A stretch of 5,898 nt of DNA from an uncultured Mucispirillum sp. (GTDB lineage: Bacteria; Chrysiogenota; Deferribacteres; Deferribacterales; Mucispirillaceae), in contig CAMWVK010000116.1 of NCBI GenBank assembly GCA_947177675.1, positions 1-5,898 of the forward strand. The letters are read 5' to 3'. The notes beneath the pieces were generated by a model. The model had not been told where the DNA came from. It did not search any database and saw only the letters and a list, made by a program, of their open reading frames with translations. Of this stretch, positions 1 to 5,898 are shown in pieces. The position numbers and the translations under genes were made by a program. The number at the start of each line of letters is the position of its first letter. The stretch's first letter is position 1.

Positions 1-64
1 ATCTTAATCTACTAACCAATAAGAATTTCTGCACTTTAAATTTCACATTTTTTAGGATATTATC
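1..64. other. Flank downstream of ppk, no supported feature
   Basis: These 64 bases follow the ppk stop codon. I see no convincing GC-rich hairpin plus T-run, so no intrinsic terminator is supported here and the operon may continue beyond the window. On the minus strand a GTG at 46-44 opens 15 codons to the window edge (starting MKFKVQKFLL), but it has no clear Shine-Dalgarno and is too short to call. Confidence 0.4.
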
Positions 65-2086
65 TTAAATCAGCCTGTTATTCATAAAATATTCCTGCGA
101 ATTCACTGCATCTTCATCATCAGATTTTTTAATTTTTACAAAGGTATCTCCAATAAGCTGCCATGCTTTCATATTATCTTTTAGTGTTATATCTAAAAAC
201 TTATTTAAAGCATTTTTAAAATCTTCATCATTGATTTCTGTCATAAGCTCTACACGCCTGTTTAAATTTCTTGGCATCATATCAGCGGATGCTATAAAAT
301 ACCTTGGATTTCCTCCATTTTCAAAATAAAATATTCTAGAATGCTCTAAAAACCTGCCAATAATACTTCTTACTTTTATATTACTACTGAAACCTTTGCA
401 GCCTGCCTTTAATCCACATACTCCGCGAACAATTAAATCTATACGAACACCTGCATTTGATGCTTCATACATTTTATCTATCATCGCTTTATCTATTAAC
501 GAATTCATCTTCATAATAATATGGGCTTTTCTGCCCTCTTTTGCCTGTTTTATTTCATTATCAAATAATTTATACAAGTTTTCCCTTAAATTAAAGGGAG
601 CAACACTTAAAGCTTTCCAGCTTTGTTCTTCTGTATAAGCCATAAGATAATTAAAAAGCTGTGCAGCATCCCTGCCTATACAGTCATCTGATGTAATTAA
701 ATCCACATCAGTATAAAATGCTGCAGTATTTTCATTATAGTTGCCCGTTGCAATATGAGTATATCTTTTAATACTCTCCTGCTCCCTGCGGACAATTAAA
801 AGAGATTTTGCATGGATTTTAAGACCTGCTATACCATAAGTTACAATGCAGCCTGCATCTTCTAAGTTTTTTGCCCAGTCAATATTTCTTTCTTCATCAA
901 ACCTTGCTTTTAATTCCACTACAACACTTACCTGTTTGCCGCTTTTTGCAGCCTTTAAAAGTGATGCTAATATAGAAGAATCCCTGTTTGTTCTATATAA
1001 TGTCATCTTAATTGCAAGCACATCATTATCTTCTGCAGCTATTGAAATAAGCTTTGATACTGTGGAAAATGAATAATAAGGACGGAAGAAAAATATATCC
1101 TTTTCCTTTATTCTGTTAAAAATTTCACTGTTTTCTGGCAAATCAGGCACAGAGAAACTTTTATGCACTGGAAACTGCATATTTGGCATAAGAGATGAAA
1201 GGCTGGATAAAAATGTTAAATCTATGACACCTTGTATATACTGGGTATCCATATCTTTAAAATTTACCATTTTCTGCAAAAATTCTACAATATATGCTGG
1301 AGTATCTGCCTCTATCTCTACCCTTGTAACCGAGCCTTTTACCCTGCGGGAAAGAAAATCTTTCATAGATAATATAATATCTGCAACTTCTTCTGAACGC
1401 ATATCTATATCTGTATTTCTTGTTACCCTGAAAACATTAACTGTTTTTACATTATAACCGCGAAAAAGCTTCTGGATATGTCTTTTTATGACTTCTTCCA
1501 CTGTCCAGATTATTTTTTTGCCGCCTTTATGAACAACAAAATATCTGCGTATATTTTCAGGCAGCATAATAAGTGAAAAATATTCCCTGTCCTGCTTTTC
1601 AAGTGCTGCAATAAGGCTCATACGCTTATTATAGATAAATGGAAACGGGTGAGCAGGGTCAAGAGTTACTGGACTTACAACACTCATTACTGCATCTATA
1701 AAAATATCTTCTGTATCTTCATAATATTCATCATTTAATACTGGATTAAAAAGAACATTATATTTCTCAAGCTCCATAATAAGCTCTCTGAATATTGACT
1801 GCTGTTTTTCTATTAACCGCCTTGTTTCCTTTGATACTGCCACAAGCTGTTCTTCTGGAGTGTAGCCTGCTATATCTGTTTTTGTATAGCCTGCACTTAT
1901 CTGCTCAATAAGACCTGCAACACGCACCATAAAAAATTCATCCATATTTGATGAAAATATTGCAGTAAATTTTAGTTTTTCCATTAATGGATTATAAATA
2001 TCTTGAGCTTCTGAAAGGACTCTTTCATTAAATGCAAGCCAGCTTAATTCTCTGCCGATATAGTATTCTTTTTTGTTTGTATCCAT
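65..2086 (-). CDS. ppk: Polyphosphate kinase 1 (PPK1)
   Basis: Membrane-associated or cytosolic enzyme that reversibly transfers the ATP gamma-phosphate to growing inorganic polyphosphate. With the ATG at 2086 the protein is 673 aa, close to the E. coli enzyme (about 688). By comparison with E. coli, the N domain is about 1-96, the head domain about 97-311, and the two phospholipase-D-like C domains about 312-492 and 493-673. Visible signatures are RELSWLAFNERVL and FSSNMDEFFMVRVAGL near the N-terminus, DPAHPFPFI, LYR (Arg365) and ELKARFDEE (Arg395), matching the E. coli Mg-binding Arg375/405. GLKIHAK carries His425, the phosphorylated His435 equivalent; FLEHSR carries His582, the His592 equivalent. 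The 157-residue spacing between the histidines equals that of E. coli. The C-terminus ends in the typical VNSQEYF. It is complete and predicted active. It is third in the operon, 14 nt after the degenerate Ppx-like gene. A GTG at 2101 is in frame, but the ATG at 2086 sits 5 nt after GGAAGTGG and gives the usual N-terminal length. Confidence 0.97.
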   Translation of the reverse strand: MDTNKKEYYIGRELSWLAFNERVLSEAQDIYNPLMEKLKFTAIFSSNMDEFFMVRVAGLIEQISAGYTKTDIAGYTPEEQLVAVSKETRRLIEKQQSIFRELIMELEKYNVLFNPVLNDEYYEDTEDIFIDAVMSVVSPVTLDPAHPFPFIYNKRMSLIAALEKQDREYFSLIMLPENIRRYFVVHKGGKKIIWTVEEVIKRHIQKLFRGYNVKTVNVFRVTRNTDIDMRSEEVADIILSMKDFLSRRVKGSVTRVEIEADTPAYIVEFLQKMVNFKDMDTQYIQGVIDLTFLSSLSSLMPNMQFPVHKSFSVPDLPENSEIFNRIKEKDIFFFRPYYSFSTVSKLISIAAEDNDVLAIKMTLYRTNRDSSILASLLKAAKSGKQVSVVVELKARFDEERNIDWAKNLEDAGCIVTYGIAGLKIHAKSLLIVRREQESIKRYTHIATGNYNENTAAFYTDVDLITSDDCIGRDAAQLFNYLMAYTEEQSWKALSVAPFNLRENLYKLFDNEIKQAKEGRKAHIIMKMNSLIDKAMIDKMYEASNAGVRIDLIVRGVCGLKAGCKGFSSNIKVRSIIGRFLEHSRIFYFENGGNPRYFIASADMMPRNLNRRVELMTEINDEDFKNALNKFLDITLKDNMKAWQLIGDTFVKIKKSDDEDAVNSQEYFMNNRLI

Positions 2087-2091
2087 ATATA

Positions 2092-2099
2092 CCACTTCC
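2092..2099 (-). promoter_or_regulatory. Ribosome binding site deciding the ppk start
   Basis: Read on the minus strand, GGAAGTGG is followed by 5 nt (TATAT) and then ATG at 2086. It starts right after the stop codon of the upstream gene. The alternative GTG at 2101 would share one base with that stop (TAGTG) and would place this purine stretch inside the coding region. The match to the Shine-Dalgarno consensus is partial. Confidence 0.5.
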
Positions 2100-2100
2100 A

Positions 2101-3615
2101 CTAATCGTATATCATTTTAATCCTTATATCTACCTGTATGCCAAAAGTTTCTACAAATGTATGCTTAACTTTCTCAAATGTAAAAAGTTCCACAAATGGC
2201 TCTTTTACCGCCTTGGCATTTATTATAATCATATTATCATTCTGCACTATATCTATATCTTCTATTGAGCCAGTCTTGCTGGCATCAAAAGATACTGCCA
2301 TACGCAGAATACATGAAAGCTTATTTATCATAAGCCTTTCTTCAGGGGAGAAATAGTTGCCCTCAATACTTTCATTATGGTTTAATATGCTGTTCATATT
2401 ATAAACAACACAGGCTGTTAAAAATATATCACGAGAACTTATTCCGGGTATGCTTATAGATTTAATAATATAATATGAATTATATGCTGCCTTTTTAGCA
2501 TCAATATATTCACCTACCTGAAATAAAAATGCTGCCATCTCCAAAATATCATATTTAGATTTATCAAGAGAATGCAGGTCATCAAACTCAGTAAATAATT
2601 TTTTAGCAAATTTTGCAGCCCGCCTTGCATGTATTGTATCTATATTAAACCTTTCACCAAGAGCAAGTGTTGTGTTTTTCACTCTTTTATGATAACTGCG
2701 GTCTTTAAGACTGCCTGTATAAAATTGAGTGAGAGTAGTAGGAAAATCAACAGGCGAAAAATGAAACCTGTCTGCCCCTGTATATTTTAAAAGATGAATA
2801 TATATGCATAATGTAGGCACTAAAACTTCCGCCTCATCATCTCTTAATAAAAGCTCATCAACTAACTCCTGCTTAGTGTAAACCCTTATTTTATTGTAAA
2901 ACCTTTCTAAATCTTCCCTTAAAATAAACTTATCTTTAGGATTGAATATCCTAAGCATCATATTAATAGAACTGCCACTGCCTACAAGATTTTTTACTTT
3001 CATTTTTTTATTAATAGTGCCTGCAACTGTAGCAACCATATTTTCTGCATACTGGTCAAAAGCCCTGTGTCTTTTTAAGGGACTTATATGCCTAAACATC
3101 TGCCTGAGCCTTAAACTGCCGTAAGGAAGTGCACCAGAGTATAAAATATTATCCCTTTTTGTAACTGCAAGAGTAATATTACCACTGGCAATATTAGCAA
3201 ATACCACCCCTTCTTTTTCCATATTATCAAAACCTGCAACAGAAAGCTTTGCTGCTAAATATTTAATGTAAACTTCTTCTGCTGGCTCTAATATTGTAAT
3301 ATCTATACCTGCATGTATTTTTACATAGTCTACAAAAAAATCTTTATTGCCTGCTTCCCGCACACCGCTTGTGCATACTGCTTTGTAATGCTTTATGCCA
3401 TATTCATCAAGTTTGCATTTAAAGCCGCGAAGTATCGTGGCAGCCTGTTTCACATGTTCTAATGAAATGTAGCCTTGAGAAAATGTATCTACACCAAGAC
3501 GCAAAGGCTTTAAAAGATAATCAATCTCTTTAATACTGTCTTTTTCTATCTCTGATACTGCCATACGGAATGCACTGGCACCAATATTTATTATACCATA
3601 CAGATATTTCTTCAT
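2101..3615 (-). CDS. Degenerate Ppx/GppA-family protein, likely pseudoenzyme
   Basis: A 504-aa paralogue of the upstream Ppx/GppA protein (508 aa), alignable end to end, but with most catalytic motifs lost. The first phosphate loop DIGSNS is NIGASA (Asn10). The second, DMGGGSTE, is NIASGNIT (141-148), so the Asp and Glu matching E. coli Ppx Asp143 and Glu150 are Asn and Thr. The late SGGLR motif is absent (SPVDFP near 287-292). In the C-terminal HD region the His-Asp pair is Phe365-Gln366, the HHKH cluster is AAYN (376-379), the distal His is Asn406 and the last metal Asp is Val441. Retained are Arg86-Glu87 (REA), the catalytic-Glu position Glu114, a GSG turn near 212-214 and His329. The frame is intact, so this is not decay by frameshift. 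The ATG lies 1 nt after the upstream stop, with GGAG 10 nt before it. The role is inferred: a regulatory or polyP-binding partner of the intact paralogue or of PPK. I would not name it ppx. Confidence 0.9.
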   Translation of the reverse strand: MKKYLYGIINIGASAFRMAVSEIEKDSIKEIDYLLKPLRLGVDTFSQGYISLEHVKQAATILRGFKCKLDEYGIKHYKAVCTSGVREAGNKDFFVDYVKIHAGIDITILEPAEEVYIKYLAAKLSVAGFDNMEKEGVVFANIASGNITLAVTKRDNILYSGALPYGSLRLRQMFRHISPLKRHRAFDQYAENMVATVAGTINKKMKVKNLVGSGSSINMMLRIFNPKDKFILREDLERFYNKIRVYTKQELVDELLLRDDEAEVLVPTLCIYIHLLKYTGADRFHFSPVDFPTTLTQFYTGSLKDRSYHKRVKNTTLALGERFNIDTIHARRAAKFAKKLFTEFDDLHSLDKSKYDILEMAAFLFQVGEYIDAKKAAYNSYYIIKSISIPGISSRDIFLTACVVYNMNSILNHNESIEGNYFSPEERLMINKLSCILRMAVSFDASKTGSIEDIDIVQNDNMIIINAKAVKEPFVELFTFEKVKHTFVETFGIQVDIRIKMIYD

Positions 3616-3616
3616 A

Positions 3617-5143
3617 CTATATCAGCTCCACAGTCCTGCCTGTTATTTTTTCAAGCAAATCTTTCTTTTTATCAAAGCCTGATTTTTCCATTTCTATATT
3701 GCTGTTTTTATCTACTTCTAATGATATGGTGATTTTTTTATCACTTATATCTACATTTATGTCTTTCACTGCCTGAGAGTGAGTTCTGTCAAGTCCGTCT
3801 GCTATTCTTAATATAGAAGACAGTTTAGAAACTTTAAATCGTGCATCACTAGATAATTTTGAGTAATTCTCATGGCTTAATTTTGGCATAGACCGTCTGT
3901 GGTATCTTGCTACATTAGCGATTACTGCTATCTCATCATCTGAAAAACCGGGAAGCTCTGTATTTGTAATAAGATAATAAGAATGTTTATGGTGTTTAGA
4001 ATATGAAATATGCTGACCAATATCATGGAGCATTGCAGCAGTTTCTAAAAGCCTGTAATCTTCATCTTTTAAATCTAAAATTGTCTGCAGTTTTTCAAAA
4101 AGTATTTTTGCGATCCTTGTAACCTGCTCTGCATGAGCATCATCAAAATAATATTTTTTGCCAGTTTCCACAAGCCTTGCATAATTTACATCTGTATTGC
4201 CACCCTGAAAAATAAGCTCAATACCCATTTTATTCATTACATCTATTGTAAGCCCTGCACGCAAACCGCCGGAAAGTGTATAAAAGCCCTCTAAATTATA
4301 TCGTTTTAAAAGTATATTCACAAGCAAAGTGGCACTTAATATAATATCTACCCTTGTTGGCTCTACTCCAGAGATTTTAAGCCGTTCTTCTATCTTTTTA
4401 CCTGCTATTTCATTAAGAAAATGTTTTGCAAAAACAGTATCTACAAACTTAACAGAAGCATCTGAAAGATTTTGACGCTTATTATATATTGCGGAAATAT
4501 TATTAATAGTGCCGCCAGAACAGATTAACTTTGTAACACCTTTTTTTGGCAGTATTTCATCAAATACTTCTTTTAAATGAATACGCAGATTTTTCAACTG
4601 TTCAGCATTTGGCGGGTCGCCCTGCAGATATTCATAGTTTAATTTAGAACAGCCAAGGGGAGTGCTTTCTGAAAAAATAAGGCTGCCGTTTTCTGCATAG
4701 CTGAACTCTGTGCTGCCTCCACCCATATCCACAAGCAGCACATTATAATCACTTATTTGAAAATAATATGATGCAGCAAGATACATAAGGCGGGCTTCTT
4801 CTTCGCCTGTTATAATTTCTATATCTATACCAGTTTTAGATTTTATGAAATCTGCAACTTCCTGCCCGTTAGATGCCTCACGGAAAGATGCAGTAGCAAC
4901 AGCACGACACATTTCCACATTATCACTGTCCATCATAGTTTTAATGTTTGTAAGCACCTGCAAGAGAGTATCTATGGCTTCATCTGAAAACCTGCCAGTT
5001 TTATATACATTATCACCTATGCGGACAGTGGCTTTATAATCATTTATTACCTTATAAGTCCTGTCTATCACACGGGCAGCCTGCAGCCTGATAGAGTTAC
5101 TGCCTATATCTATAACAGCAATCGTCTTTTGTGTTCGTTCCAT
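3617..5143 (-). CDS. Exopolyphosphatase / pppGpp phosphohydrolase (Ppx/GppA) with HD domain
   Basis: Cytosolic ASKHA-fold phosphatase predicted to release phosphate from polyP ends and/or convert pppGpp to ppGpp; the sequence alone does not separate the two. The 508-aa length matches the long E. coli-type Ppx. The N-terminal Ppx/GppA domain (about 7-305) has phosphate loop DIGSNSIRL (Asp12), ATASFREASN (Arg88), GEEEAR with Glu116 matching E. coli catalytic Glu121, DMGGGSTE (139-146), CSGGT (208-212) and SGGLRAG (291-297). The C-terminal HD domain (about 330-455) has His337, His373-Asp374, a His-rich stretch at 384-387, His415 and Asp449 in ADGLDR, a complete metal-binding set. It is first in the operon, 19-20 nt from a predicted transcription start. 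The ATG at 5143 follows AAGGGGG by 5 nt. The neighbouring ppk favours a polyP role. The symbol ppx is plausible, but I leave it blank because GppA activity cannot be excluded. Confidence 0.95.
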   Translation of the reverse strand: MERTQKTIAVIDIGSNSIRLQAARVIDRTYKVINDYKATVRIGDNVYKTGRFSDEAIDTLLQVLTNIKTMMDSDNVEMCRAVATASFREASNGQEVADFIKSKTGIDIEIITGEEEARLMYLAASYYFQISDYNVLLVDMGGGSTEFSYAENGSLIFSESTPLGCSKLNYEYLQGDPPNAEQLKNLRIHLKEVFDEILPKKGVTKLICSGGTINNISAIYNKRQNLSDASVKFVDTVFAKHFLNEIAGKKIEERLKISGVEPTRVDIILSATLLVNILLKRYNLEGFYTLSGGLRAGLTIDVMNKMGIELIFQGGNTDVNYARLVETGKKYYFDDAHAEQVTRIAKILFEKLQTILDLKDEDYRLLETAAMLHDIGQHISYSKHHKHSYYLITNTELPGFSDDEIAVIANVARYHRRSMPKLSHENYSKLSSDARFKVSKLSSILRIADGLDRTHSQAVKDINVDISDKKITISLEVDKNSNIEMEKSGFDKKKDLLEKITGRTVELI

Positions 5144-5168
5144 ATCCGCCCCCTTATAATTATAATCT

Positions 5169-5197
5169 ATTCTAACACAATAAATTTACATTGTCAA
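5169..5197 (-). promoter_or_regulatory. Sigma70-type promoter of the polyP operon
   Basis: On the minus strand TTGACA (5197-5192) is followed by a 17-nt spacer and TAGAAT (5174-5169): a perfect -35 box, ideal spacing and a -10 with one mismatch. Predicted transcription start is near 5162, giving a leader of about 19 nt that contains AAGGGGG (5155-5149) before the ATG at 5143. No other promoter is evident between the three genes, which fits one transcript. Confidence 0.75.
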
Positions 5198-5207
5198 AGA
5201 TAGTCCA

Positions 5208-5224
5208 GTAAAAGAAATGTAAAA
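5208..5224 (-). promoter_or_regulatory. 11-nt-phased TTTTAC direct repeat, possible Pho box
   Basis: On the minus strand TTTTAC occurs at 5224-5219 and again at 5213-5208, exactly 11 nt apart, ending 10 nt upstream of the -35 box. Direct repeats of about 11-nt period are typical of OmpR/PhoB-type response-regulator sites, and TTTACA-N5-TTTACT resembles the Gram-positive PhoP box. The position upstream of a polyP operon makes phosphate control attractive, but two short AT-rich repeats can arise by chance. Confidence 0.25.
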
Positions 5225-5250
5225 CAAAATGGGTGGGGAAGAAAAAAAGA

Positions 5251-5278
5251 TTGAGATTTTTATAAATGTATATATATT
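5251..5278 (+). promoter_or_regulatory. Probable vapBC promoter
   Basis: TTGAGA (5251-5256), a 16-nt spacer and TATATT (5273-5278) form a good sigma70-type promoter ending 23 nt before the vapB start; other -10 registers in the TA-rich run are possible. Transcription would begin near 5285. The vapB Shine-Dalgarno AAGGGGG (5291-5297) lies 4 nt before the ATG. The same heptamer precedes the divergent Ppx/GppA gene. Confidence 0.55.
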
Positions 5279-5290
5279 AAAAGTATATAC
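5268..5290. promoter_or_regulatory. AT-rich palindromes, candidate VapBC operator
   Basis: The self-complementary octamer GTATATAC (5283-5290) and the palindrome TATATATA (5269-5276) share the heptamer GTATATA at 5268 and 5283, a 15-nt step. They overlap the predicted -10 and transcription start of vapBC. VapB antitoxins with swapped-hairpin DNA-binding domains usually repress their own promoter through such palindromes. The assignment is by position and symmetry only; low complexity makes chance symmetry likely. Confidence 0.35.
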
Positions 5291-5301
5291 AAGGGGGAAT
5301 A

Positions 5302-5535
5302 ATGAAATATAGTAAAATCTTTATTAATGGTGGTTCTCAAGCAGTTAGAATACCTGCAGAGTATAAATTTGCTGATAATGTAAAAGAAGTGCAGGTAGAA
5401 AGAAAAGGCGACTGTATTATTTTAAGAGCAATGCAGCCATCTTATGAAAACTTGATGAATGCAGTAAATAATTTCTCTGATGATTTTATGAATGAACGAA
5501 TACAACCAGAAATAGAACAAAGGGATTTATTTTAA
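5302..5535 (+). CDS. vapB: VapB antitoxin (AbrB/SpoVT-like DNA-binding)
   Basis: A 77-aa antitoxin of the type II VapBC family. It should bind and inhibit the adjacent PIN-domain toxin and, with it, repress their shared promoter. Residues about 4-45 form the swapped-hairpin AbrB-like domain, with the signature GGSQAVRIP (11-19) followed by the EVQVERKGDCIILR strand pair. The C-terminal tail (about 46-77) contains FSDDFM and an R-x-QP-x-(3)-QRD end, the conserved toxin-binding segment of this subfamily. Length is typical (about 75-80 aa). The ATG at 5302 follows AAGGGGG by 4 nt. The stop overlaps the vapC start by one base (TAATG), so the two are translationally coupled. It is divergent from the polyP operon. 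Complete and apparently functional. Confidence 0.93.
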   Translation: MKYSKIFINGGSQAVRIPAEYKFADNVKEVQVERKGDCIILRAMQPSYENLMNAVNNFSDDFMNERIQPEIEQRDLF

Positions 5536-5898
5536 TGAAATATATGCTTGATACAAATATATGTATTTTCATTATCAAAAAAGATGAAAATGTATTATCC
5601 CAACTTAAAAACATTGATTTTAAAAAAATATGTATATCATCTATCACATTATCAGAGCTTGAATATGGTGTTGCTAAAAGTATGCTTTATGAAAAAAACA
5701 AAAAAGCACTTGAAGATTTTGTATATAATTTTTCAATACTTCCATTTGATAATGATGCAGCACAAGAATATGGTAAAATAAGAGCAGATTTAGAAAAAAT
5801 TGGCAACCCAATAGGCAGTATGGATATGTTAATAGCAGCACATGCAAAGAGCCAAAAACTTATCTTAGTTACTAACAATATAAAAGAATTTATAAAAG
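5535..5898 (+). CDS. vapC: VapC toxin, PIN-domain ribonuclease (3' end cut by window)
   Basis: PIN-domain endoribonuclease toxin; related VapC proteins (Shigella/Salmonella type) cleave initiator tRNA, a family fact not provable here. My translation gives 121 codons to the window edge with no stop. It starts KYMLDTNICIFI with Asp6, then SELEYGVAKS with Glu41, IGSMDMLIAAHA with Asp97, and LVTNNIKEF (111-119). The three acidic Mg-binding residues match Asp7/Glu42/Asp98 of the Shigella toxin. Family members are about 130-135 aa, so only some 10-15 C-terminal residues (usually the RVxGLxxENW-type end) should be missing. The ATG at 5535 shares one base with the vapB stop. The catalytic set is intact, so the toxin is likely active. 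Being partial is an effect of the window, not evidence of decay. Confidence 0.93.
   Translation, partial: MKYMLDTNICIFIIKKDENVLSQLKNIDFKKICISSITLSELEYGVAKSMLYEKNKKALEDFVYNFSILPFDNDAAQEYGKIRADLEKIGNPIGSMDMLIAAHAKSQKLILVTNNIKEFIK

Noticed and set aside
1..46. Minus-strand GTG opening 15 codons to the window edge, possibly a fourth operon gene
   Set aside because: No Shine-Dalgarno, no recognisable motif, and 15 open codons are expected often by chance.
1..64. Intrinsic terminator after ppk
   Set aside because: No stable GC stem with a following T-run; only weak AT pairing around AAATTTCACATTT.
396..1457. Several plus-strand open frames of 76-80 codons within ppk
   Set aside because: They are antisense shadows of a confidently identified PPK1; their hydrophobic, Ser-rich content is typical of reverse-strand reading of such genes.
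2101..3615. Motif loss in the middle gene as sequencing error or pseudogenisation
   Set aside because: The frame is intact over 504 codons with normal length and coupling to both neighbours; the changes are scattered single-residue substitutions, not frameshifts or stops.
5231..5237. G-rich run GGGTGGG in an AT-rich intergenic region as a G-quadruplex or hairpin
   Set aside because: Only two G-runs are present and no complementary C-run lies nearby.
5687..5878. 63-codon open frame on the minus strand opposite vapC
   Set aside because: It lies wholly inside a well-supported VapC frame with all catalytic motifs, and shows no domain or ribosome-binding site of its own.

Overview
This is a low-GC bacterial window. 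One strand carries a complete three-gene inorganic polyphosphate (polyP) operon. Divergent from it, at the right edge, is a VapBC toxin-antitoxin pair whose toxin is cut off by the window end. Base composition is AT-rich throughout (my impression is roughly one third G+C), with no obvious composition break between the two blocks. The proteins are bacterial and Ile/Lys/Asn-rich. I cannot place the organism firmly; a low-GC Gram-negative such as a Deferribacterota (Mucispirillum-like) bacterium is only a guess.

Layout, read on the minus strand from 5143 down to 65: (1) a full-length Ppx/GppA-family phosphatase with intact actin-like-ATPase motifs and an intact C-terminal HD domain (3617-5143); (2) a same-length paralogue in which nearly all phosphate-binding and HD metal-binding residues are replaced (2101-3615), so it looks like a pseudoenzyme; (3) polyphosphate kinase PPK1 with both active-site histidines (65-2086). 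Gaps are 1 nt and 14 nt, and a near-consensus sigma70-type promoter lies just upstream of gene 1, so the three are very probably co-transcribed. PPK1 makes polyP from ATP. The first gene would hydrolyse polyP or pppGpp. The degenerate middle protein is a candidate regulator, adaptor or polyP-sensing subunit.

The 158-bp divergent intergenic region (5144-5301) holds the operon promoter, an 11-nt-phased TTTTAC direct repeat resembling a Pho box, and the vapBC promoter with AT-rich palindromes that could be its autoregulatory operator. Next come vapB (5302-5535) and vapC (5535 to beyond 5898), which overlap by one base.

The most interesting item is the conserved-length, doubly degenerate Ppx/GppA homologue placed between an intact homologue and ppk. 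Nothing in the window looks like an RNA gene, IS element, CRISPR array or prophage.
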